Below, in pieces: positions 1-10,077 of a stretch of DNA of 64,000 bases; the stretch's first letter is position 1; the number at the start of each line of letters is the position of its first letter. Location: NCBI GenBank assembly GCA_028564925.1, contig CM053030.1, positions 378,941,833-379,005,832 on the forward strand, given 5' to 3'. Source of the DNA: Lithobates sylvaticus (lineage: Eukaryota; Chordata; Amphibia; Anura; Ranidae). The notes beneath the pieces were generated by a model. That model had not been told where the DNA came from, ran no database searches, and saw only the letters and a list, made by a program, of their open reading frames with translations. The position numbers and the translations under genes were made by a program.

Positions 1-147
1 AATGTTCTTCCAAGCTATCATCAGGATCATTGAGGAGGAAGAGGATAGTCAGTCAACATAACAGGACAGTCACTCAGCATCAGCATCAGCATAGGCAGTC
101 TTGAAGGGCAGTGACATTTCAAAATAAATTATTCTGTTATATCAGCT

Positions 148-3100
148 TCAGGTGCCTGGTAGCTGGTGGTGATCCAAGACTGATTCATCTAGTCGATCAA
201 CCGAGTCGGTGGACAGGCACACCCTGTGATCGGTGACAGCCTCCAGCAGCACTGAATGTGCATTCCAAAAGAACACTGGATGCAGGACAGGCCAGTAGCT
301 CAATTGCATACTGTGCAAGCTCTGGCCAGTGATCCATCCTCAAGACCCAGTAAGCCAGAGGATTTTCAGTGGGAAAGGTGTCCAAGTCTGACCTTGCCCC
401 TAGGTATTCCTACACCATGTATATCAGACGCTGGCGATGGTTGCTGGAACCGATCATACCTTGGGGCTGCGGACTAAAAAATTGTCTGAACGCATCGGTC
501 AGACGTCCACCTTCCCCACCACTCCTTCTGCTACTGACCGAAGCCTCAGCAACTCGTCGTCCAGGACCAGGAGTTTGTAACCTCCCAGTCTCTGGGAACG
601 CGTTGCACAGACCTTTCTGCAAGGCCTCCCGGAGATGTCTCATCCTCTGCTCCCTCTGCGACGGCAAGATAAGGTCCGCAACCTTACCCTTGTACCGTGG
701 ATCAAGGAGAGTGACCAGCCAATAATGGTTCCTCTCCTTGATCCGAAGAATACGAGGATCCTTCCGCAGGCTTTGCAGGATCAGGGAGGCCATACAACGT
801 AGGTTAGCTGAGGCATTCGGTCCGGAGTCTTCTGGGTCACTGAGGACGACATGATCCGCAGCCACCTCCTCCCAGCCATGTACAAGTCCACTGGTTTCTT
901 GGGACTGTAAATCATCCCTAAAAGACTGCTGCTGCTGATGCTGAGTGCCAGGCTCCACCTCCATGCTGACACAATCCTCCTCCTCCTCCTCCTCCTCCTC
1001 CTCCTGTGTGATGGGTGGGAGAGAAGGAACACTGTCTGGATAAAGGGGGCCTTGAGAGGCAAGGAAGTCCTCCTCGTCCTGCCTCTGATCTGCCTCAAGT
1101 GCCCTGTCCATTATCCCACGCAGCGTATGCTCCAACAGGTGGACAAGAGGTACAGTGTCACTGATGCATGCACTGTCACTGCTCACCATCCTCGTGGCCT
1201 CCTCAAATGGTGACAGGACAGTGCATGCATCCCGGATAATGCTCCTCTGGCGTGGGAAAAAAAAATCCAAGCTCCCCTGACCCTGTCCTGGTGCCGTAGT
1301 CGCACAGGTACTCATTGATGGCCCTCTGCTGTGTGTGCAGTTGCTGCAGCATGGCCAACGTTGAGTTCCAGCTGGTGGGCATGTCACATATAAGGCGGTC
1401 CTTGGGCAGGTTCAACTCCTTTTGCAGCTCAGCCAGCCGAGCACTGGCATTATATGATCAGCGGAAATGCACACAGACTTTCCTGGCCTGCCTCAGGACA
1501 TCCTGTAAGTCTGGGTACCTGCCCAAGAACCGCTGCACCACCAGGTTAAGGACGTGAGCCATACAGGGCACATGGGTCAGCTGTCCCTGTCGCAGGGCAG
1601 AGAGGAGGTTGGTGCCATTGTCACAAACCACCATTCCTGGCTTAAGCTGGTGTGGCCTCAACCACTCTCGGCCTGCCCCTGCAGAGCTGACAGAACCTCT
1701 GCCCCAGTGTGGCTCCTGTCCCCCAAACACACCAGCGCAAGCACGGCATGGCATCTTTTTGCCTGCGTACTTGCGTAGCCCCTAGGATGCCTACAGAGCA
1801 CCGCTGGTTCCGAGGACAGAGCACTCGAAGAGGCCATGGAGGAAGAAGAAGAGGAGGGGGTGGAGGAGAGAGGTTTGTCACAACCAGTAGTAGCATTTTG
1901 GAGGCGTGGTGGCGGAACAATCTCAAACACTACTGCACCTTGTCCTGCATCCTTCCCAGCTGCCAAAAGAGTGACCCAATGGGCCGTGAAAGACAGGTAA
2001 CGTCCCTGTCCATGCCTGCTGGACCATGAGTCAGCGGTAATATGCACCTTACCGCTGACCGCCTTGTCCAGCGAGGCATGGACATTGCCTTCTACATGCA
2101 GGTAGAGAGCCGAAATCGCCTTCCGTGAGAAAAAGTGGTGTTTGGGAACCTGCCACTGAGGAACCGCACATTCAACAAACTCACGGAAGGGGGCCGAGTC
2201 TACCAACTGAAAAGGCAGCAGTTGAAGTGCTAGCAATTTAGCCAAGCTAGCATTCAACCACTGGGCATGTGGATGGCTGGGAGTGAACTTCTTTTGACGG
2301 TCCAGCAGCTGGGGCAGGGAAATTTGCCTGGTAGAATCGGACGTCGGTGTACTGCTAGCAGAGTGCCCGCAAGTACTTGGCTGTGACACACCTAATTCTA
2401 CACCTTCATTCCTCTCAGTGCAGCTTTCAGAGAGGACTAAAGGTATAATGGGGTTGGAGATCCCAGCTGATGAGGAGCAAGGAGAGGTCCGCTTTGTTCT
2501 TTGGTGTGGGTCTTTAATGTGCGCTTGCCAACGAGCTGCATGGCAGGTCAACATATGTCTGGTCATGCTTGTGGTGCCCAAGCGACTGATGTTTTGGCCA
2601 TGCGAGATACGCTTGAGACATATGTTGCAAATAGCAGTGGTGCGATCTGATGCACTCGTCTCAAAAAAGGCCCACACCAAAGAACTTTTGTAATAACGTG
2701 CAGAGGCAGCGCCCTGCACAGGCGGAGCTCTGCGGTGTGATTCAGTTGGTGTGCTGGCCTCAAGCTGGCCCCCGGAGGGCATCCTGCCTCGTTGGAGATG
2801 TGCCTCCTCCTCCTCCTCTCTCCGTTCAGGGACCCACGTGGAGTCAGTGACCTTATCATCCCCTCCCTCTTCACCACTGGAGCAAGCCTGGCAGTAAGCT
2901 GCAGCTGGTGGAACATGACTGCCAGATTGCTGTCCTTGAGCATCCCCTCTCTCTGCGCTCACGCTACTGCCTTCCTCTAGCTGGGTATCATCATCCGAGC
3001 CTTCAAAACGCTGGGCATCCTCCTGGAGCATGTACCCAACACTGTGCTCAAACAGTTCGGGGGACTCCTCAGGAGGACATGGTGGGTCTAGGGAAGGGGT

Positions 3101-3388
3101 GCCTGATGATGACATTGAGTACGCATTGGCAGCTGCTTTGCCAGTACCCTGAGCCTGGCTGAGAGAGGATGAGGAGGATGAGGAGGGCTTGGTCATCCAC
3201 TCTACCAAGCCTACGGCATGATGCGGCTCAACATGTCCAGCTGCCGAAAAGAAGGACAAGCGTGTCCCATGTCCACGCGCTGATGACGATGCACCAAGAC
3301 CAGCACTGTTGTCTCTAGACACAGAGCCAGCTTGCCCTGTTTTCTTGGCTCGGGACTGTCTGCCTCTCCTTGTCGGTCTTCCAGACAT
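148..3388 (-). pseudogene. hAT-family transposase (BED zinc finger type), frameshifted
   Basis: This gene encoded a cut-and-paste transposase that binds element ends and inserts with 8-bp duplications. The ATG at 3388 opens MSGRPTRRGRQSRAKK, a basic N-terminus suited to nuclear entry. A serine- and glutamate-rich acidic region follows. A BED-type zinc finger lies near residues 235-290, with CNIC and a later RHMLTCH. The RNase H-like core shows ITADSWSS, then VVCDNGTN with PCMAHVLNLVV, then WNSTLAMLQQL. The C-terminal hAT dimerisation region shows NPLAYWVLRMDHWPELAQ and CPASSVLLECTFSAAGG. The reading frame changes near 1.70 kb, near 1.45-1.40 kb and again near 240, just after SAAGG; past that point the other frame continues with DHRVCLSTDSVDRL and stops at 148. 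The protein is therefore dead here. The family call is secure; the exact original length is not. Confidence 0.88.
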
Positions 3389-3419
3389 TGTAGTGGGTAG
3401 TGTATATTGTGCTGGAGTC

Positions 3420-4770
3420 ACACAGCACAAACACTAACTCCTGAAGATGACTGTCTGGCTGCCTTAGATGACAACAGGGCCTTAGGGCAGATAGAGGCTG
3501 AGGTGGTTTAGTGTGCTGTGCTATACTCACACAGCACACACACACGCTAACTCCTGCAGATGGCTGTCTGGCTGCCTTAGATGACAACAGGGCCTTAGGG
3601 CAGATACAGGCTGAGGTGGTTTAGTGTGCTGTGCTATACTCACACAGCACACACACACGCTAACTCCTGCAGATGGCTGTCTGGCTGCCTTAGATGACAA
3701 CAGGGCCTTAGGGCAGATATAGGCTGAGGTGGTTTATGTGTGCTGTGCTATACTCACACAGCACACACAAGCTAACTCCTGCAGATGGCTGTCTGGCTGC
3801 CTTAGATGACAACAGGGCCTTAGGATAGATAGAGGCTGAGGTGGTTTAGTGTGTGTGTGCTATACTCACACAGCACACACACACGCTAACTCCAGCAGAT
3901 GGCTGTCTGGCTGCCTTAGATGACAACAGGGCCTTAGGGCAGATACAGGCTGAGGTGGTTTATTGTGTGCTGTGCTATACTCACACAGCACACACACACG
4001 CTAACTCCTGCAGATGGCTGTTTGGCTGCCTTAGATGACAACAGGGCCTTAGGGCAGATACAGGCTGAGGTGGTTTATTGTGCTGTGCTATACTCACACA
4101 CACACACACACACGCTAACTCCTGCAGATGGCTGTCTGGCTGCTTAGATGACAACAGGGCCTTAGGGCAGATACAGGCTGAGGTGGTTTATTGTGTGCTG
4201 TGCTATACTCACACAGCACACACACACACACGCTAACTCCTGCAGATGGCTGTCTGGCTGCCTTAGATGACAACAGGGCCTTAGGGCAGATACAGGCTGA
4301 GGTGGTTTAGTGTACTGTGCTATACTCACACAGCACAAACACACGCTAACTCCTTCAGATGGCTGTCTGGCTGCCTTAGATGACAACAGGGCATTAGGGC
4401 AGATACAGGCTGAGGTGGTTTAGTGTGCTGTGCTATACTGACACAGCACACACACACGCTAACTCCTGCAGATGGCTGTCTGGCTGCCTTAGATGACAAC
4501 AGGGCCTTAGGGCAGATACAGGCTGAGGTGGTTTAGTGTGCTGTGCTATACTCACACAGCACACACACATGCTAACTACTGCAGATGGCTGTCTGGCTGC
4601 CTTAGATGACAACAGGCCAGAAGAGTACAGGTGGTTTAATGTGATACTGCAGTGCTGTACTAACAGCACGCACACACACACAATCACACACACACGATAA
4701 CTACTGCAGATGGCTGTCTGGATGCCTTAGATGACAACAGGCCAGAAGGGTAAAGGTGGTTTAATGTGAT
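3420..4770. repeat. Minisatellite of ~113 bp, about 12 copies, in hAT 5' leader
   Basis: About a dozen head-to-tail copies, spaced 112-126 bp, each carry CTAACTCCTGCAGATGGCTG, the phrase GATGACAACAGGGCCTTAGG and a short CA-rich run. The array lies between the TATA box near 4970 and the transposase ATG at 3388, so it would be transcribed as leader sequence. The two copies nearest the promoter (after 4590) are the most divergent. Short open frames through the array are repeat artefacts. Confidence 0.92.
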
Positions 4771-4966
4771 ACTGCAATGCTGTACTAACAGCACACACAC
4801 ACACTACACTAATCCCCAGAATCCCAAGCAGATAATGTCAGCACTCAGCAGAATGAATAACACTGCAGATAATGTCAGCACTCAGAATGAATCACAGCAG
4901 ATAATGTCACTGATACCGTCACTGACTAACACAGGAACACACTACATGAGGCCGCCGGCGCGGCGG

Positions 4967-4977
4967 CCTTATATAGG
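4967..4977 (-). promoter_or_regulatory. TATA box of the hAT transposase promoter
   Basis: On the minus strand CCTATATAAGG sits in a GC-rich block, downstream of CCAAT-containing hairpins and upstream of the tandem-repeat leader. Its position between terminal repeat and coding region fits a transposase promoter. A matching TATATAA box occurs in the second hAT 5' end near 46145. Confidence 0.6.
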
Positions 4978-5020
4978 CCGCCGTGGGGCGTGTACATGTA
5001 CTAAACCCCCTGAGCTATAA

Positions 5021-5264
5021 TTGGCCACAGGCATCCTGCCTGTGGCCAAGTATTGTCTCCTCGCCGCTGGCTCTATGATTGGCCAAGCATGCGGGGTCAC
5101 AGTGCATGCTTGGCCAATCATCAGCCAGCAATGCACTGCGACTGGCGCAGTGCATTGTGGACCGTTCGCATCACACGAATTTGATGCGAACGGCCCACAT
5201 AGTTCTGGGCTCGACGCGCGGTCGAACGCCTGATGTTCGATTCGAACAGGGGTTCGAATCGAAC
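5021..5264. repeat. Five consecutive perfect hairpins next to hAT terminal repeat
   Basis: Perfect inverted repeats follow each other: arms 5021-5033/5037-5049 (13 bp), 5076-5092/5104-5120 (17 bp), 5129-5140/5146-5157 (12 bp), 5162-5173/5182-5193 (12 bp) and 5235-5247/5252-5264 (13 bp). Loops are 3 to 11 nt. The second pair contains TGATTGGCCAAGCATGC, with an inverted CCAAT box in each arm. They may be transposase binding sites, promoter elements or end structures; the sequence alone does not decide. Confidence 0.9.
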
Positions 5265-5341
5265 ACCGGGCCCATCCCTAGGCTCTTAGGTCTCTATTAT
5301 ATGATAAATACATGTTAACCACTGTCTAAATAGAATTTTAT

Positions 5342-5830
5342 TAGAAAGTTGACTTCTAGTTATGCCCGGCGGTCGCGATGACCGCCAGGCACCCGCGATA
5401 AATGTGAATGGTCCCAAAATGAGTCAAAAGTGTCCAAAGTGTCCGCAATAGTCGCTGTCACGATATAAATCGCAAATCGCTGCCATTCATAAAAAAAAAA
5501 TAATAAAAAAAATGGCGTACTTATTGTGGTTAGCGCTCTAGCTTTTGCGCAAACCAATCAATAGCCGCTTATTGGCATTTTTTTTACCAAAAATATGTAG
5601 AAGATACGTATAGGCCTAAACTGAGGAAAAAATTGTTTAAAAAAAAAAAATAAATATATTTATTATAAAAAAGAAAAAATACAGCGTTGCATGACCGCGC
5701 ATCTGTCATTCAAAATGCGACAACGCAGAGGTGATCAAATACCATCAAAATAATGCTCTATCTGTGGGGAAAAAATTTAAAAATTTTATTTGGGTCTAGC
5801 GTTGCATGACCGCGCAATGCTAGTTTAAAT
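5342..5830. repeat. Dispersed frog repeat with 'cgttgcatgaccgcgc' motif
   Basis: The stretch contains the phrases GCGTTGCATGACCGCGCA (twice), GGTGATCAAATACCATCA, and a TTTTGCGCAAACCAATCA motif. Related phrases in the opposite direction occur at 36.1-36.3 kb (GCGCGGTCATACAACACTGT, GGTGGTATTTGATCACCTC) and near 37.1 kb. I know this family as common in ranid genomes. The copy looks internally rearranged and has no coding capacity. Confidence 0.7.
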
Positions 5831-5879
5831 GACAAATAGATATATGTGTAAAGCTTATACGTTTGCTATTCCAATTCTA

Positions 5880-5945
5880 GGGAGGTGGTAGCATGGGTGG
5901 GATTTGAACTCATGACCTAAGTGCTGCTAGCTGTGCAGAGTACAT
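5880..5945 (-). repeat. tRNA-like SINE remnant
   Basis: On the minus strand a B-box-like GAGTTCAAATCCC follows an A-box-like region containing CTAGCAGCACTTAGG, as in tRNA-derived SINEs of frogs. It is short and isolated, so it may be only the head of a SINE. Confidence 0.4.
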
Positions 5946-6239
5946 TTATACCTAGAATATAAAGAAGTACCATGATTACAGAATGAACATATATAAATAG
6001 AGCTTAACATTTTCATTAAGTACGAATTAGACACAAAACAAGTTTGACATATATAGAATAGAGATAACTCTTACATTCATGAGAATAATATAAATATCAG
6101 CAAAACAAGTCACATCTACAAATATTTGACGATTTAGAAATGATCTTGCATTTGTATTTTAGGAGAATATAGATTCTCTTGATCTATGTTCATTTGATTT
6201 GTTAATCATTCTACTACTGTATATTCTAAGGCTGATTGT

Positions 6240-6520
6240 GCTCATCTCGATGGCTTAGTGGGGAGCACTCATACCTAGGAAGACTCAGACCATGGGTTCA
6301 AATATTCTAGTTCTGGTGACCTGGGTGTCCCCAAGGAATTCCCTTAATTAGCATGAATTTCCTCTTACTTCCTGTTTGGCTATGGGACAGGACGTGAAGG
6401 TAAATCTCCAATGGGACACAGATGGCGAAAAAAAATTTTACAACGGTTTTAACACTCCCTTACTCTAGCCAAAATGGAAAAAAAAAAGTTTGCCTATAGT
6501 TCTACTTTAAGTTGCTTGTC
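6240..6520 (+). repeat. tRNA-derived SINE
   Basis: An A-box-like TGGCTTAGTGGGGAGCACT and a B-box-like GGGTTCAAATATT are spaced as in a tRNA head. The body continues with ACTTCCTGTTTGGCTATGGG and CAATGGGACACAGATGGCG and ends in an A-rich stretch followed by a TTTGCCTATAGTTCTAC phrase. The 3' body is related to 36.72-36.84 kb, supporting a dispersed family. The internal promoter is degenerate. Confidence 0.55.
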
Positions 6521-8089
6521 TCAGAAAGTCAGAACTGTACTGCACATGTTCATAAATATACAAACTAGAGCAGCGCTATTCAGAATAAAAACAAATGATA
6601 ATTTTCCAGCACTTGTGTAAAAAAAACTAAACAAGAACATAAACCAATCACAAAATAATAAACAAACTTAAAAAGTAAAAATTAGAACGTTAAGTGTCTT
6701 TTAATAAGCGTCCAAATCATCAGCTTACTCATCCCATGTTTGTTGAAAAGTGCAATCGGTGATAATATGAGACAGCAAAACTGCTTGTTAGCGTACAAAT
6801 TCACAAACCATGTTCTCCTAAATCCACCTTGTGAAACAGATGCACACACTGCTCATTTTCTACTTAGACTCCTAAAATCAGGTCTAACTGTGCTTTGTTA
6901 TTAAGAGAGATGTACTCCTCACATCCAGTTCCATGAAAGGTAGGCACAATGGTAGGAAAGGGTTAACTCTTCCACTCCATGCAGCATGACATCTATGTAA
7001 GAAAGCACAAAATACATAAACCATAGTGCATATTTATTAGGGCCCCAGGCCCAGTTGCGCTATATAAAGCACTTACACAATGAGCAGAATACAATAAACA
7101 ATACAGAAAGAAATCATATGAGAGATACAATGGTGAAGAAAGACCAGACAGCTCAGAACTTGCGGTCGCCACTTTTCTCTATGGGGTTCGCTCAGACATG
7201 TGCATCAGCATAATGACATTTTTGGGTTTCCGCCCTTTATGCATATTGTCCAATCGGGGCATCTTCATAAGGATCCAGAATGCCTTTAAAGGATTATATT
7301 TGCTGGAGACACAAGTAGCATAATTGTAATTATGGTTGTGACTATAAGCATGACAAAAATGGACATTGTATTTTACACCAATCATTCAAAAAATCACACA
7401 GGTTCTGATACAGTATCATTGTGTGAAGCCAGTTTCTTGCTGCATCCAAGCAGAACTGTGTAGTCAGAGTCTTCTTCTGTGACCCAGAAGTTTAGACTTA
7501 AAACATCTAGCTTGATCACATAAATAGACAGTCCTCATATATGACCAAATCTGTTGCACTTAGATTTGCACAGCATCATACCTAATTGAGGTGAGGAATG
7601 GCAGTGGCACTCTTAAACGGGTATCAACCAAGAGTAGCTTAAAAAGTTGTTAAGTGCTCCTAGAAACCTAGCCACATTTCAGTAATTCACAATCTTTTCT
7701 TTTGCATAAATTTCATCAAATGAAACAACATTGGCTGCTAAAATTATTAAAAACATGCAACAGTATGCAATAACTAAATTTTTCAGTTTTCACTATCAGT
7801 ATGCTGAAACAATACTGTGCTATATATATATCCATAATACAGGAAATTTAATTAACAGATAATCATTAAATTAGCTAAGAAAATTGTAGAAGATAGAGAA
7901 GTTTTGCATGAACAGAACAGTATACATACAATTATAAAGAGCAAGGCATCAAGCTGTGCAAGAATTTTGATAGCATACTTGTATAATCAATGTACAGGTT
8001 GCCAGGGATTGGTCCTGGAAAACAGGTATGTTCCCCATTATTTGGGTTGGGGTCCATTTAAGGGGGACAATTTGAATGCAGTTTTGAAG
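6521..8089. other. No recognised feature
   Basis: AT-rich sequence with scattered short open frames, none with family resemblance. I see no repeat boundaries, splice-supported exons or RNA genes. Confidence 0.5.
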
Positions 8090-8307
8090 TACTCCATTCA
8101 CCGGTTCCGGTTTCAGCCCGAATTTGTGACTGAGTTCGGACCTGACACGGACCAAAAGACGCACAGGGCTCCTGTGCAATTCACAATTTGGAGCCGCTTC
8201 AGAGATGTGTGAAACGGCTCCATAGAGAGCTGGTCACAATTTCCTGCTATGCGGTTTGGATGTGGGGAAACCTGCATCCAATTCGCAATAGTGTGAACCC
8301 AGCCTAA
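8090..8307. repeat. Partial MITE ending in 'tgtgaacccagcct'
   Basis: The right end reads AATAGTGTGAACCCAGCCT, the usual end (GGCTGGGTTCACAC on the other strand) of a frog MITE class. The left end is not evident. The element is non-coding. Confidence 0.45.
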
Positions 8308-8639
8308 AAGGAAGATGAATCAGCCAGCAGATGTCTGTGAAGTGGAGTCTGAGGCAGGAACAAACTTGGGAGACTGCTGTGAATGAAAGTAAGTGGCTGG
8401 TGACTAGGGATGGGCTTCCAGTTCGAGTCGAACTCATGTTCGACTCGAACATTGCCTGTTCGCCTGTTTACCGAACAGCAAACAATTTGGGGTGTTTGTG
8501 GCAAATTCGAAAAGCCGCGAACACCCTGTAAAAGTCTATGGGAGAAATCTAAAGTGCTAATTTTAAAGGCTTGTATGCAAGTTATTGTCATAAAAAGTGT
8601 TTTGGGGACCTTTTAAAAATGGCTGTTTTTTCAGGAGCA

Positions 8640-9360
8640 GTGATTTTAATAATGAGGGGGCGGGGTCACCCGTACATCACTGGGGAAGCCCGGCTTCCCC
8701 CTTGCATCAGAGGGGGGGGGGGTCAGGTGACGGGTGGCTCAGTCCTCCTCAGCTAAGACCTGGGATTCCCGCAGTGTCTCCGTGGAGACAGGATGCGCTG
8801 CGCTGGACTTCATCGGAAGAGATCACCCATCGCTGGACCCCGGAGAAGAGATCACCCATCACTGGATAGAAAGAGTGGATTATCACCGCTGGAATCTTTT
8901 TTTTTTATTTTTTTATTTTTAATAAAGGACTTTTCCCAACGGTGTCTGTGTGTTTTTTAACAATTTTTTACACTTTCTTTGTACTTACTTACGTACTTAC
9001 TTTTGTACCCCCTTACCATTTCGAACAGGGGGGCCGGGATCTGGGGGTCCCCTTGTTAAAAGGGGGCTTCCAGATTCTGATAAGCCCCCCACCCGCTGTC
9101 CCTATCAACACAAGGGGACATGGTGCTCTGAGGGGTCACAGACCCCCAAAGCATCCTCCCAATGTTGAGGGCATGTGGCCTGGTACGGTTCAGGAGGGGG
9201 GGGCGCTCTCTCTCCTATTTTCCTGCGGCCTGCCATGTTGAGTGCTTGGATAAAGGGTCTAGTATGGATTTTTGGGTGGAACTCCACGCCATTTTTTTTT
9301 TAATTTTGCGTGGAGTTCCCCTTAAAATCCATACCAGACCTGAAGGGACTGGTAATTAAA
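8640..9360 (+). repeat. Internal module shared with 34.2-35.06 kb
   Basis: Between the inverted repeats of the hAT-type element lies a module with GGGGCGGGGTCACC, GGGGGGCCGGGATCTGGGGG, GTTGAGGGCATG, TGGTACGGTTCAGGAGGGGG and TAAAATCCATACCAG. The same ordered phrases recur at 34.2-35.06 kb in different surroundings. Short open frames here are not conserved and I do not call a gene. Confidence 0.75.
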
Positions 9361-10077
9361 TTTGGGGGGAACCCCACGCATATTTTTTTTTTATCAATGA
9401 CTGTTGACAATTCATTATAGCCGCGAGTGCTTTTAAATTTGTGCAGGGACAGTTCTAAGCACGGGAAACATGTGCCCCTTTACAGGCATACTATACACAC
9501 CCCCCAGGTACGAAATTTAAAGGAATATTACACTTTTATTGTTTCACTTTAAGCATTATTAAAATCACTGCTCCTGAAAAAACAGCCATTTTTAAAACTT
9601 TTTTTTGCATTAATACATGTCCCCTGGGGCAGGACCCAGGTCCCCAAAATTTTTATGACAATAACTTGCATATAAGCCTTTAAAATTAGCACTTTTGGTT
9701 TTGTTTTGTTTTTAATTATTTATTTACAGGAGAACAGAGGTCAACAAAATAAACATAAAGGGAAGATACAGCATGACATTTATATATTGTGTCCCATTCT
9801 TTTCATGTTACATACATGCTTCAACCCTTCCGTATTCTAACTTTGTAGTCCTGTTATTTTTTCCTATTTCCCCACCCTATTCCCTTAAAAGGTTCCCCCT
9901 TCTTTCCTACTATACTAAGCCCCCCCCACCCAGAAAAAAACAAAACAAAAGGGGGCCAACCCGCCCAGACTGAACCGATGTGCGTATCCCCCTTATTTCT
10001 TCATTTTATCCAATCTTTTCTTTTCTTTACCCCACCCTTTCCTTTCTTTTCCCCCTTCTTTTTCCTATTTTATTTTA

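Larger units (their letters stand above)
1..5280 (-). mobile_element. hAT DNA transposon, 5' end inside window, 3' end beyond position 1
   Basis: Read on the minus strand, the element starts with a terminus TAGGGATGGGC at 5280, followed by a hairpin-rich stretch, a TATA box, a leader with a ~113-bp tandem repeat, and a BED/hAT transposase gene that runs down to about position 148. The same terminus and the same first hairpin, 16 nt inside the end, recur in the element that starts at 8405, which has an 8-bp target-site duplication typical of hAT elements. The 3' terminal repeat lies outside the window, so no duplication can be checked for this copy. It is a degenerate autonomous-type copy, since its transposase has frame changes. 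Confidence 0.85.

Noticed and set aside
938-1213. Leucine-rich plus-strand frame
   Set aside because: It is antisense to the glutamate-rich (GAG)n part of the hAT transposase.
410-1387. 325-codon minus-strand frame as a host gene
   Set aside because: It contains the RNPRYKGKVADL-like region of the hAT transposase and joins other frames of the same dead transposon.
3853-4693. Short frames and a CRISPR-like appearance of evenly spaced repeats at 3.4-4.8 kb
   Set aside because: The repeats are contiguous ~113-bp minisatellite units with no unique spacers, in a vertebrate transposon; frames merely follow the unit.
5162-5193. A tRNA or miRNA precursor in the hAT hairpin cluster
   Set aside because: Arms of only 12-17 bp, no tRNA boxes, and a better explanation as structured transposon end; a miRNA claim would need small-RNA reads.
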